The notes below the pieces were generated by a model, which saw only the letters and a program-made list of their open reading frames with translations, did not search any database and was not told the DNA's origin. A stretch of DNA of 64,000 nucleotides from Neomegalonema sp. (GTDB taxonomy: Bacteria; Pseudomonadota; Alphaproteobacteria; Rhodobacterales; Rhodobacteraceae): assembly GCA_022760435.1 (NCBI GenBank), contig JALEFY010000014.1, positions 1-64,000 on the forward strand, read 5' to 3'. Position numbers and translations under genes: made by a program. Positions 28,151 through 35,971 of this stretch are shown here, one piece after another. Positions within the stretch are counted from its first letter, which is position 1; the number at the start of each line of letters is the position of its first letter.

Positions 28151-28720
28151 CTATTGCGCCGGGACCTCCAGAAGCTCGACCTGCGAGGCATCGATGCGAT
28201 AGCCAACCTCGGCCAGCTCGGTCGCCTGCCCCGTGAGCCGGTCAAAGATGCCGGTCACGATCACCGGCTCGAAATATTCCTTCATCGGATAACGCTCGCT
28301 CGCCTCGACCAACACAATCTGGTTGGGCGGCGGCGGCGGGACATGGATGCAGGCGCCGATATAGGGGACCATGAGGAAGGTCTTTGTCCCCTCCTCATTC
28401 AGATCGAGCGGCACGATATAGCCGGGCAGGTTCACCTGCTTGCCGTTAAATTCTTCGACGAACCGGGTCTTGCTGGGATCGGCATTGATCCCCATGCCAT
28501 GCGCGACCACGCCGCCGAGCCCCGTCTCATCCTCCGTGGTGTAGAGTTCACGCAGGCTCTCCAGCAGCGCCTCGGTGCTCCCGGCTTGCGCTTTGGGGAT
28601 CAGCTCGGGCCAGCGCAACGCGATCGGCTCTTCGGCCTGCGCGATAGGCGCGAGTGCGATCATCGCGATTGCGTAAAAGACGGCTCGGACGGCGTTTAAC
28701 GGTGCAGTTCTCACCCTCAT
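28151..28720 (-). CDS. DUF3299 periplasmic protein of the zinc ABC operon
   Basis: 189 residues with a cleavable Sec signal (hydrophobic core about 13-28, cut after A-Q-A). Mature part shows V-N-L-P-G-Y-I-V-P-L-D-L and F-L-M-V-P-Y-I-G-A-C-I-H-V-P-P-P-P-P-N-Q, the DUF3299 signature with a single Cys. Members occur at the end of Zrg-type zinc uptake operons. It is last in the set zrgA-like / ATPase / permease. Probably helps metal handling in the periplasm; mechanism unknown. Confidence 0.75.
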   Translation of the reverse strand: MRVRTAPLNAVRAVFYAIAMIALAPIAQAEEPIALRWPELIPKAQAGSTEALLESLRELYTTEDETGLGGVVAHGMGINADPSKTRFVEEFNGKQVNLPGYIVPLDLNEEGTKTFLMVPYIGACIHVPPPPPNQIVLVEASERYPMKEYFEPVIVTGIFDRLTGQATELAEVGYRIDASQVELLEVPAQ

Positions 28721-28724
28721 CTCC

Positions 28725-29984
28725 TCATAAACGCGCGCCGATGCCGTCGATCAGTGACAGGCGATAGGCACGCAGCGCCGGGACCAGACCGGTCAATGTG
28801 GCTGCGACGATGATCCCGGCCAGCAATCCCAGATCCTGCCAGCTCACACCGCGCCACGGGATATAAAGCCCGAAACTGCGATCGAGCCAGGCACCCGCCC
28901 CGGCCATTGCCACCAGATGTAGGAGCAGCCCGAGCAAAGCGCCAGTCAGCGCGATCGCCGCAGCCTCGATCATCAGCAGGCCGAAGATCGTCCCGGCCCG
29001 AGCGCCATTGGCGCGCAGGATCGCCATTTCGCGCCGACGCTCGTTGAGCGTCGCCAGCAGCATCGTCGTCATCCCCAGCAGCGCCGCGATCACCACCAGT
29101 ACCGACACGCCACGCAAGGCGCTCTCGGCGACCCCGACCACGCTCCACAACTCTTGCAGCGCGACCCCGGGCAGGACCGCGGTCATCGGTTCTTGCGCAT
29201 ATTCATTGACGGCGCGCTGCACCCGAAAAACCGCGATGCGTGATTTGAGCCCGACAAAGGCCGCCGTCACCGCCCGTGGCTTGAGCGGCAGCGAGCGGAC
29301 CTGATCCGGGGTCAGCGAGACGCCCGGGATCGGTGCTCCCGCCTGCCAATCGACATGGATCGCCTCGATAGCCTCGAGACTGACATGCAACGAGCGGTCG
29401 ATCGGGGTGCCGGTCTTCTCAAGGATCCCGGCGACCCGAAAGGGCTTGTCCTCATGCTCGGTGAGCCCGGCCGCGCCGGTACCGTGGGAGACCACGATCT
29501 TCTCGCCCAGACGATAGCCAAGCTGCGCGGCGACATCGGCGCCCAGAACGACATCAAACAAATCGTCAAACGGCTTGCCTTGCGCCAACCGCAATTGCTT
29601 GCCGCCGCGCACTTTGAGCCGGGTGAAGTAATCGCGGGTGGTGCCAACAACGCGAAAGCCGCGATGACTGTCCCCCAGCGAGATCGGCACGATCCAGTCA
29701 ATCGCCGGATCGCTCGCGATATCGCGGTAGGTCTTCCAGGTGAAATTATTGGTCGCATTGCCGATGCGAAATACCGAATAGAGCATCAGTTGCACGCCGC
29801 CGGTGCGCGCACCGATGATGAGATCGGTGTCGGAGATCGTCCCGGCAAAGCTCGAGCGCGCGCCCTCGCGCAGCCGCTCGACGCTCAGCAGCAGCGCCAC
29901 CGAGATCGCGATGGAAATCACCGCGAGCAGCACGGTCCAGCGCCGGGCAAGCAGCGAGCCAAGGGCGAGGCGCAGCAAGCTCAT
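28725..29984 (-). CDS. ABC transporter permease, FtsX/MacB type
   Basis: 419-residue membrane protein with an N-terminal segment (about 17-38), a ~230-residue periplasmic MacB-core-like domain and three C-terminal segments (about 290-310, 345-365, 380-400): the FtsX fold. It begins 4 nt inside the ATPase gene and forms with it a type VII ABC pair. Such pairs usually perform mechanotransmission or lipid and substrate extraction; in Zrg-type operons they are needed for zinc acquisition. Confidence 0.82.
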   Translation of the reverse strand: MSLLRLALGSLLARRWTVLLAVISIAISVALLLSVERLREGARSSFAGTISDTDLIIGARTGGVQLMLYSVFRIGNATNNFTWKTYRDIASDPAIDWIVPISLGDSHRGFRVVGTTRDYFTRLKVRGGKQLRLAQGKPFDDLFDVVLGADVAAQLGYRLGEKIVVSHGTGAAGLTEHEDKPFRVAGILEKTGTPIDRSLHVSLEAIEAIHVDWQAGAPIPGVSLTPDQVRSLPLKPRAVTAAFVGLKSRIAVFRVQRAVNEYAQEPMTAVLPGVALQELWSVVGVAESALRGVSVLVVIAALLGMTTMLLATLNERRREMAILRANGARAGTIFGLLMIEAAAIALTGALLGLLLHLVAMAGAGAWLDRSFGLYIPWRGVSWQDLGLLAGIIVAATLTGLVPALRAYRLSLIDGIGARL

Positions 29985-30703
29985 GATGCCGCCTCCCGGC
30001 TTTGCTGACCGCCCACCTCGCCCCGGCTGATCCGGGCGATTTGCTCCAGCGGCAAGATCCGGTCAAAACGCGCGGCAACCGCCTCGTCATGGGTCACGCA
30101 GATCACCGCCGCCCCGGTCCGTTGGCTTTGATCGAGAAGCAGATCGAGGAAGCGATCGCGCGCTGTGGCATCGAGCGCCGAGGTCGGCTCATCGGCCAGA
30201 ACCAGCGCCGGACCACCGATCAGGGCCCGCGCGGCGGCGACGCGTTGTTGCTGGCCGACGCTCAGGCTCCCCACCGGCGCGTCGGCCAGAGCCTCTGGCA
30301 ACTCGAGCGCATGGATGAGCCGCCTTGCCTCGCCCTTCGCATCGCTCGCCCCGGCGCGGCGCAGACGGGAGAAGGCGAGCGGTAGGGTGATGTTCTCGAT
30401 CACCGAGCCATAGGGCAACAGATTAAAGAGCTGAAAGATCAACCCGATATGATCGGCGCGGAACCGGTCCCGCGCCCCTGAGGAGAGCCGGGCCAGATCG
30501 GTGCCGAGGATCTCTATCCGCCCCGATTGCGGCAGCGTCACCCCGGCGATCAGGTTGATCAGGCTGGTCTTGCCGCTGCCGGACGGGCCGATCAGCGCAA
30601 CGCGCTCTCCGGCCTCGATCTGCAAGGCCGGGATCGACAGCGCAAAGCGTTGCCGCCCGGGCCAGGCAAATTCCACATCGCTGATCTTGATCACCGGTTT
30701 CAT
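29981..30703 (-). CDS. ABC transporter ATP-binding protein (LolD/MacB type)
   Basis: 240 residues. Walker A G-P-S-G-S-G-K-T-S, signature L-S-V-G-Q-Q-Q-R-V (second Gly changed from S-G-G-Q to S-V-G-Q as in many LolD relatives), Walker B L-V-L-A-D-E-P-T-S-A-L-D, switch C-V-T-H-D. Q-loop F-Q-L-F-N-L-L-P is typical for this type. It energises the FtsX-type permease downstream and follows the His-rich zinc-binding gene by 8 nt. Confidence 0.88.
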   Translation of the reverse strand: MKPVIKISDVEFAWPGRQRFALSIPALQIEAGERVALIGPSGSGKTSLINLIAGVTLPQSGRIEILGTDLARLSSGARDRFRADHIGLIFQLFNLLPYGSVIENITLPLAFSRLRRAGASDAKGEARRLIHALELPEALADAPVGSLSVGQQQRVAAARALIGGPALVLADEPTSALDATARDRFLDLLLDQSQRTGAAVICVTHDEAVAARFDRILPLEQIARISRGEVGGQQSREAAS

Positions 30704-30711
30704 GAGGATGC

Positions 30712-31422
30712 TTAGAGCACATCTCCCAGATCAAGACGAGGCGCAGCGCGGGTCAGCTCAGCGCGGAACTGACCTTTGGTCGAAAGGATGGTGGCTTCGA
30801 CTTCCTCGGCATGGGGAAACAGATCGAAGAACCGCAGCTCAAGCGCTGTCAGAGCGGCCGGATTGGCGCAAGTGAGTGCGTATTCCGCGTGGAACTCGCT
30901 GTGCTGCCCGTGCGCTTGCTCATGATGTTCGTCATGTGCGTGTTCTTCGTGTTCGTGTTCTTCGTGTTCGTGTTCGTGCGCCTCATGGGCATGCTCTTCG
31001 TGATCATGCTCTTCATGCTCATGCTTTTCGTGATCATGATCGTCGTGAGCATCATGATCGTCGTGCCCTTCCGCGCCTTCGGTCTCCAATTCGACATGCG
31101 CCGATTGCACCAGGCACTGCGCTGCTTCGGGCAGCCCGAACACCGAAACCGGATCCGCAAGCACCGCCTTCGCTTGCTCGATGGCCGCCTTGTCCGCGTC
31201 ACTGCTGGCGTCATGCTCGAAGCCGACGATATCAGCGCCGGGCGCGATGAGTTCCATCGACACCATTGGCCCGTCCAGAGCGATATTGAGCTGGGCATGG
31301 CCATGCTCATGCGCGCCGAGGCCCCGCATCTCGCCATGTTGCTCAGCCAAGGCAGGAAGCGCCATCACGCCCGCCATCAGGCTCAAGGCAATCGCCGGGA
31401 ACGGCAGGAATGGCTTGTTCAT
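30712..31422 (-). CDS. histidine-rich zinc-binding periplasmic protein (ZrgA-like, DUF2796)
   Basis: 236-residue protein with a Sec signal (M-N-K-P-F-L-P-F...A-L-A). Mature part starts H-E-H-G-H-A-Q-L-N-I-A-L-D-G, the DUF2796/ZrgA hallmark. A ~60-residue His/Asp/Glu-rich stretch (DNA about 30895-31075) binds metal, and a C-terminal A-E-Y-A-L-T-C-A-N-P completes the domain. First gene of the zinc operon, under a Zur box. In Vibrio ZrgA captures zinc for the ZrgBCDE system. Start 31422 follows GGAGG. Confidence 0.85.
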   Translation of the reverse strand: MNKPFLPFPAIALSLMAGVMALPALAEQHGEMRGLGAHEHGHAQLNIALDGPMVSMELIAPGADIVGFEHDASSDADKAAIEQAKAVLADPVSVFGLPEAAQCLVQSAHVELETEGAEGHDDHDAHDDHDHEKHEHEEHDHEEHAHEAHEHEHEEHEHEEHAHDEHHEQAHGQHSEFHAEYALTCANPAALTALELRFFDLFPHAEEVEATILSTKGQFRAELTRAAPRLDLGDVL

Positions 31423-31473
31423 TACAGGATCCTCCAAATGGTGCCGGGACCCGCGATCCCGACTCGCAATTCA

Positions 31474-31496
31474 AAGGTGTTATCTTATAACATTTC
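31474..31496. promoter_or_regulatory. Zur box upstream of the zinc operon
   Basis: Core inverted repeat TGTTAT-N3-ATAACA at 31478-31492 with AAAGG / CATTTC flanks, very close to the alphaproteobacterial Zur consensus (AATGTTAT...ATAACATT). It lies ~55 bp ahead of the zrgA-like start, so Zur with zinc should repress the operon. Confidence 0.8.
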
Positions 31497-31528
31497 CCCC
31501 AACGCAATCGCAAAGAGCGCGCGCCCCC

Positions 31529-32953
31529 TCACCCCAGCTTCAGGAGCTGGCGCACGATCCAGCGGGTGCGCTCGGAGAAGAGCTTGGGCACGAAGAACTG
31601 CCCGGCCGCGCGCTTGGGCATTTCGCCGAGCGTCGGATAGGGCGCGACCATGCCCGACAGATCCGCCGCTTTGAGCCCCTTGGCGATGGCAAGCGCCGTG
31701 ATTGCGATCAGATCGCCCGCATTCTTGCCGACGATGCTGGCGCCGAGCACCTTGCCGCGCTGATCGAGGATCAGTTTCATGCGCCCGGTCGTCGCGTGCT
31801 CTGCCTGGGCGCGGTCATTATCGGCATAGGACCAGTCGATCACCTGCGCCCGCTCGCCAAGCTGAGCGCGGGCTTGCGCTGCCGTGAGGCCGACTTGCGC
31901 CAGTTCGGGGTCTGTATAGGTGACCCAAGGGATATGGGCGGTGCTCGCCTTGGCCCAGAACATCCGGAACAGCGCCCGGCGAATGACGATCCCGGCGTGA
32001 TAGCCCGCGACATGGGTGAATTGCAGCCCGCCGGTCACATCGCCGATCGCGAAGGCTCGCCGGTTCGAGGTCCTCAGCCCGGCATCGACCGAGATCCCGC
32101 GCCGCGAGAACTCGATCCCGGCTTCTTCGAGCCCCAGCCCCTCGACATTGGGCTTGCGCCCGGCGGCGACCAGCAGATGCGAGCCGCTCAATGTGCTGCC
32201 ATCCGAGAGCATCAGCGCGACGCCGCCCTGAGCATCGGGGGCAACGCCGGTGACGCCGACGCCCTCGCGAATGTCGATGCCTTCGGAGCGCAGCGCGGCG
32301 AGGGCGATGGCGGCTAGATCCGGATCATCCTTGCCGAGCGCCTTTTGCGCCTCGATCACCACCACCTCGGCACCGAGGCGGCGATGGGCTTGCGCCATCT
32401 CCATCCCGATCGGCCCGCCGCCGATGATGAGCAGCCGCGCCGGGCATTCGCTCCGGCTGAAGATCGTCTCGTTGGTCAGATAGGGCACGCTCTCGATGCC
32501 GGGGATCGGCGGGACGAACGGCGCGGAGCCGGTGGCGATCACGAAGCGCCGTGCCTCGATCCGCTGGCCTCCGGCCTCGACCGCTTGCGGCGAGACAAAG
32601 CGGGCGGGTGCGCGGATCACCGTGCAGCCCAGCCCCTCGAAGCGCTCCTGGCTGTCATGCGGGGCGATGGCGCCGATCACGCTGCGCACATGCGCCATGG
32701 CGGCGGCGAAGTCGATGACCGGCTCATGCGGGGCGATGCCGAAAGCTGCGCCTTGCCGATGCGCCTGCGCCGCCTTGCCCGCGGCCAGCAGTGCCTTGGA
32801 GGGCACGCAGCCATAGTTCAGGCAATCGCCGCCCATTTCGCCTTTCTCGATCAGCACCACCCGCGCGCCCATCTGCACCGCTCCGGCGGCCACCGAGAGC
32901 CCGCCAGAGCCCGCGCCGATCACGCATAGATCGGTTTTCAGCGCCGCGCTCAT
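31529..32953 (-). CDS. FAD/NAD(P) disulfide oxidoreductase (mercuric reductase-like)
   Basis: 474-residue class I pyridine-nucleotide disulfide oxidoreductase. FAD loop C-V-I-G-A-G-S-G-G-L, redox pair G-G-D-C-L-N-Y-G-C-V-P-S-K, NAD loop I-I-G-G-G-P-I-G-M-E and FAD motif F-A-I-G-D-V. The C-terminal catalytic segment is A-P-Y-P-T-L-G-E, where Tyr replaces the His of H-P-T, so it is not a classic lipoamide dehydrogenase or MerA. Overlaps the TVP38 gene by 4 nt, a common pairing in bacteria of unknown function. Confidence 0.82.
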   Translation of the reverse strand: MSAALKTDLCVIGAGSGGLSVAAGAVQMGARVVLIEKGEMGGDCLNYGCVPSKALLAAGKAAQAHRQGAAFGIAPHEPVIDFAAAMAHVRSVIGAIAPHDSQERFEGLGCTVIRAPARFVSPQAVEAGGQRIEARRFVIATGSAPFVPPIPGIESVPYLTNETIFSRSECPARLLIIGGGPIGMEMAQAHRRLGAEVVVIEAQKALGKDDPDLAAIALAALRSEGIDIREGVGVTGVAPDAQGGVALMLSDGSTLSGSHLLVAAGRKPNVEGLGLEEAGIEFSRRGISVDAGLRTSNRRAFAIGDVTGGLQFTHVAGYHAGIVIRRALFRMFWAKASTAHIPWVTYTDPELAQVGLTAAQARAQLGERAQVIDWSYADNDRAQAEHATTGRMKLILDQRGKVLGASIVGKNAGDLIAITALAIAKGLKAADLSGMVAPYPTLGEMPKRAAGQFFVPKLFSERTRWIVRQLLKLG

Positions 32954-33729
32954 GCTTCGCCCTCCGGGGCGCTCGTTTTCTTGCCGCGCAGTGCCTTGAT
33001 CAGGATCGGCAGCGCCGACAGCGCCGCCAGCCCGAGGATCGGCCCGATCACATGCGGCTCGAACAGGATCCCGAGATCCGGCTGCTCGCCGCGCTCGAGC
33101 ACCTCGCCCAGCCCCGCGCCGACCGAGGCAAAGACCGCCGTCGCTGGAATGATGCCGAGAAAGGTGGTCCAGAGATAGGTCCGGAAGGAAACCCCGACAA
33201 AGGCCGGTGCCAGATTGGCGATGAAGAACGGCACCGCTGGCACCAACCGCAGCAGCAGCAGGTAACTTGCCTCATTCTCCCGAACCCCTGCCTCGATCCG
33301 CGCGAGCCACGGACCCGCTTGCTCCTTGAGCGCATTGCCGAGCGCGGTGCGCGCCGCCAGAAAGATCAGCGAGGCGCCGATGGTCGCAGCCAGAACCGAG
33401 ATGCTCGTGCCAAGGAATGTGCCGAATAAAAAGCCCGACCCGATCGTCATCCACACAGCGCCGGGGATCGACAGCGCCACGATCACCGCATAGGCCAGCG
33501 CGAACACCGCCAGCGCCAGCGCGAAATTGGCGTCTCGCCATTCGGTGAGGCGCTCGTGATTGGCCTGGAGGGTCGCAAAGCTCAGCACATCGCCCAGAAA
33601 ATAGAAGGCCGACGCGAATAGGAGCAGGAGCGCGCCCGGAAGCAGCAGGCGGCGCCAGAGCGGACGCCCGGATTTTGTCGACCGGGCTTGCACCGGTATA
33701 TCTTCTTGCTTCATTGTCCTTGCCGTCAT
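32950..33729 (-). CDS. TVP38/TMEM64-family membrane protein
   Basis: 259 residues, about six hydrophobic segments. Has the family core S-I-P-G-A-V-W-M-T-I-G-S-G-F-L-F-G-T and L-R-L-V-P-A-V-P-F-F-I-A-N. DedA/VTT-superfamily proteins act as phospholipid scramblases or transporters. Start 33729 follows AGGAGG at 5 nt, discarding a longer unsupported N-terminus. First gene of a two-gene unit with the disulfide reductase. Confidence 0.85.
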   Translation of the reverse strand: MTARTMKQEDIPVQARSTKSGRPLWRRLLLPGALLLLFASAFYFLGDVLSFATLQANHERLTEWRDANFALALAVFALAYAVIVALSIPGAVWMTIGSGFLFGTFLGTSISVLAATIGASLIFLAARTALGNALKEQAGPWLARIEAGVRENEASYLLLLRLVPAVPFFIANLAPAFVGVSFRTYLWTTFLGIIPATAVFASVGAGLGEVLERGEQPDLGILFEPHVIGPILGLAALSALPILIKALRGKKTSAPEGEA

Positions 33730-33897
33730 CTCAGCCTCCTCGCACGCTTCGGATCGCCTCTCACGGACCCTGCCGACAGCGCTCAAATGCACCGGGCTTT
33801 GCGTCTCTTTGCAAAGGTGCGCCATGGCGCGACGAGAAACCAGAGCCTCACGGCCATTCTCACGCGGCCTTGAAGGCGCGTTATCGCAACAGGCTGG

Positions 33898-33926
33898 TTG
33901 ACGCGCGATTATTTCGAGGGTAGTCG
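33898..33926 (+). promoter_or_regulatory. possible promoter of rpmH
   Basis: TTGACG at 33898-33903, 17-nt spacer, TAGTCG at 33921-33926, about 80 nt ahead of the rpmH start. The -35 is good, the -10 weak. Nothing else is visible in 33730-34005. Confidence 0.35.
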
Positions 33927-34005
33927 AGGCAACTTGATCTGACAGACACGCGCGCGGGCTCAAAAGCGGCAGGCGCGCCATTTACTTTTGGTGGAGAGCT
34001 TTCCG

Positions 34006-34140
34006 ATGAAACGCACGTTTCAGCCCAGCAACCGCGTCCGCAAGAATCGCCACGGCTTTCGCGCTCGTATGGCAACCAAGAACGGCCGCCGCGTCCTGAA
34101 CCGTCGCCGTCTGCGCGGTCGCAAGAGCCTCTCCGCGTAA
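34006..34140 (+). CDS. rpmH: 50S ribosomal protein L34
   Basis: 44-residue basic protein beginning [18 protein letters not shown], the invariant L34 sequence, part of the large ribosomal subunit. GGAGAG precedes the ATG. Followed after 63 nt by rnpA, the universal order. Confidence 0.97.
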   Translation: MKRTFQPSNRVRKNRHGFRARMATKNGRRVLNRRRLRGRKSLSA

Positions 34141-34203
34141 CCGCGCGGCGAGAGACGGGGCCGCGCGCCCCGAACTCTGCCTCGATCCGGGAGACAGGCC
34201 ACC

Positions 34204-34728
34204 ATGCGCCCGCCTCGGCTGACCGCGCGGCGCGAGTTTCTCGCCGCCGCCAAGGCGCGTAAAGCTTCGATGCCGGGCTTTGTCCTGCAAGCGCGCCCCC
34301 GCAAGCCCGAAGAGGCCGAGCGCGTCGACGCACCGCTGATCCGGGTCGGCTTTACTGCCTCCAAGAAAGTCGGCAATGCCGTCATCCGCAACCGCGCCAA
34401 GCGGCGCTTGCGGGCGATCGCCGATGCGATCTTGCCCCTTGAGGGGCGGCCCGGCTGGGACTATGTGCTGGTGGCATTGAAGGACGGCACGGTGGGTCGC
34501 GAATTCGCGACCATGCGGACGGAGTTGAGCCGGGCGCTGGCGAAGGTTCATGCCAGCAAACCGGCCTCGGCCCGGGGCGGCGCAAGGCAGGGCCGCGACA
34601 GTCGGAACGCCGGAACTCCGAACGCTGGAACTCCGAACGCCCGAACACCGAACGCCAGAACACCGAACGCCCGAAAACCGGCAGAGATGTCCTCTGGCGC
34701 TTCGGATCAGGACAAGGCAGGCAGATGA
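34204..34728 (+). CDS. rnpA: ribonuclease P protein component with repeat tail
   Basis: 174 residues; RnpA is usually 110-130. The RNase P protein core is residues 1-115, with [24 protein letters not shown] (the RNR motif) that binds the catalytic RNA and the 5' leader of precursor tRNA. The C-terminal extension contains five tandem pentapeptides of the N-A-(G/R)-T-P type from a 15-bp repeat. Overlaps yidD by 4 nt. Confidence 0.95.
   Translation: MRPPRLTARREFLAAAKARKASMPGFVLQARPRKPEEAERVDAPLIRVGFTASKKVGNAVIRNRAKRRLRAIADAILPLEGRPGWDYVLVALKDGTVGREFATMRTELSRALAKVHASKPASARGGARQGRDSRNAGTPNAGTPNARTPNARTPNARKPAEMSSGASDQDKAGR
34605..34679 (+). repeat. five 15-bp tandem repeats inside rnpA
   Basis: Five consecutive 15-bp units starting GAACGC and ending ACTCC/ACACC/AAACC, in frame, coding [25 protein letters not shown]. 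Confidence 0.9.
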
Positions 34729-35003
34729 GCATCGCGAAATTGACGCATCCCCTGCGCCGCGCCGCGGTCTGGCTGCTGAAATTGCCGGTGCATGTCTATC
34801 GCTATGCGATCTCGCCGCTGCTGGCGAGCAATTGCCGCTTTGCCCCGACCTGCTCGGCCTATGCGCTCGAAGCGCTTGAGCGGCATGGCCCGATCCATGG
34901 CTCCTGGCTGACCGCGCGCCGGGTCTGCCGTTGCCACCCCTGGGGCGGCTCGGGCTTTGATCCGGTCCCGCCTGCGCGCAGTGAGCGATCCGAGCATGAC
35001 TGA
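34725..35003 (+). CDS. yidD: membrane protein insertion efficiency factor YidD
   Basis: 92 residues. [31 protein letters not shown] is the YidD core with its conserved Cys; [15 protein letters not shown] closes it. Amphipathic inner-face membrane protein helping YidC-dependent insertion. Between rnpA and ttcA, overlapping both. Confidence 0.95.
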   Translation: MSIAKLTHPLRRAAVWLLKLPVHVYRYAISPLLASNCRFAPTCSAYALEALERHGPIHGSWLTARRVCRCHPWGGSGFDPVPPARSERSEHD

Positions 35004-35874
35004 CACCGCCCCCCTCCCGCTCGAGCCCGATGAGGACGAAGCCGCCCCGGCTCTGCCGGTCTATGCCCATGCGCCGAGCTCGGGCAGTTTCAACAAGCTG
35101 CGCAAGAAGCTCATCCGCCAGACCCGCGAAGCGCTCGAGACCTATGCCATGGTCAATCGCGGCGAGCGCTGGCTCGTGTGCCTGTCGGGCGGCAAGGACA
35201 GCTATACGCTCCTCGCGCTGTTGCTCGATCTGCAATGGCGCGGGCTGCTGCCGGTGGAACTTCTCGCCTGCAATCTCGATCAGGGCCAGCCGCATTTTCC
35301 CAAGCACATCCTGCCCGAGTATCTGAGCGGGCTCGGTGTCGCGCATCGGATCGAGTATCAGGACACCTATTCGATCGTCACCGACAAGGTCCCGGCCCAC
35401 AAGACCTATTGCGCGCTGTGCTCACGGCTGCGGCGCGGCAATCTCTACCGCGTTGCCCGCGAGGAAGGCTGCCAGGCGGTGGTGCTCGGCCATCACCGCG
35501 ATGACATCCTCGAGACATTCTTTCTCAACCTCTTTCACGGCGGGCGCATGGCGAGCATGCCGCCCAAACTCGTGAATGAGGACAAGGACCTGATGGTCCT
35601 GCGCCCGCTGGCCTATTGCGGCGAGGCGGAGATCGCGCGCTTTGCCAGTGCGATGCAATTCCCGATCATCCCTTGCGATCTGTGCGGCAGTCAGGACGGT
35701 CTGCAACGCCAGCAGATCAAGGCGATGCTCGATGAGTGGGAGCGCGCGCAGCCGGGGCGGCGCAATGTCCTGTTCCGCGCCCTGACCAATATCCGCCCCT
35801 CGCATCTGCTCGATCCGACACTGTTTGACTTCACCGGCCTTCAGATCGCCACAAAGGAAGGCCGCGAGACTTGA
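34996..35874 (+). CDS. ttcA: tRNA 2-thiocytidine(32) synthetase
   Basis: 292-residue PP-loop ATPase. C-L-S-G-G-K-D-S is the pyrophosphatase loop; C-A-L-C and later C-D-L-C bind the Fe-S cluster that transfers sulfur to C32 of some tRNAs. [10 protein letters not shown] is conserved. Start 34996 chosen at M-T-D-T-A-P; it overlaps yidD by 8 nt. Insertion of ttcA between yidD and yidC is seen in Rhodobacterales-like genomes. Confidence 0.92.
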   Translation: MTDTAPLPLEPDEDEAAPALPVYAHAPSSGSFNKLRKKLIRQTREALETYAMVNRGERWLVCLSGGKDSYTLLALLLDLQWRGLLPVELLACNLDQGQPHFPKHILPEYLSGLGVAHRIEYQDTYSIVTDKVPAHKTYCALCSRLRRGNLYRVAREEGCQAVVLGHHRDDILETFFLNLFHGGRMASMPPKLVNEDKDLMVLRPLAYCGEAEIARFASAMQFPIIPCDLCGSQDGLQRQQIKAMLDEWERAQPGRRNVLFRALTNIRPSHLLDPTLFDFTGLQIATKEGRET

Positions 35875-35971
35875 CGCGATGGCGCCGACGCGCGAGGTGA
35901 GACGTCAATCTTTGGCGCAAGAGCGGCTTTGCGCCTTTTTCCACAGAATCTCCGCGTGCAGGAGCAAATGA

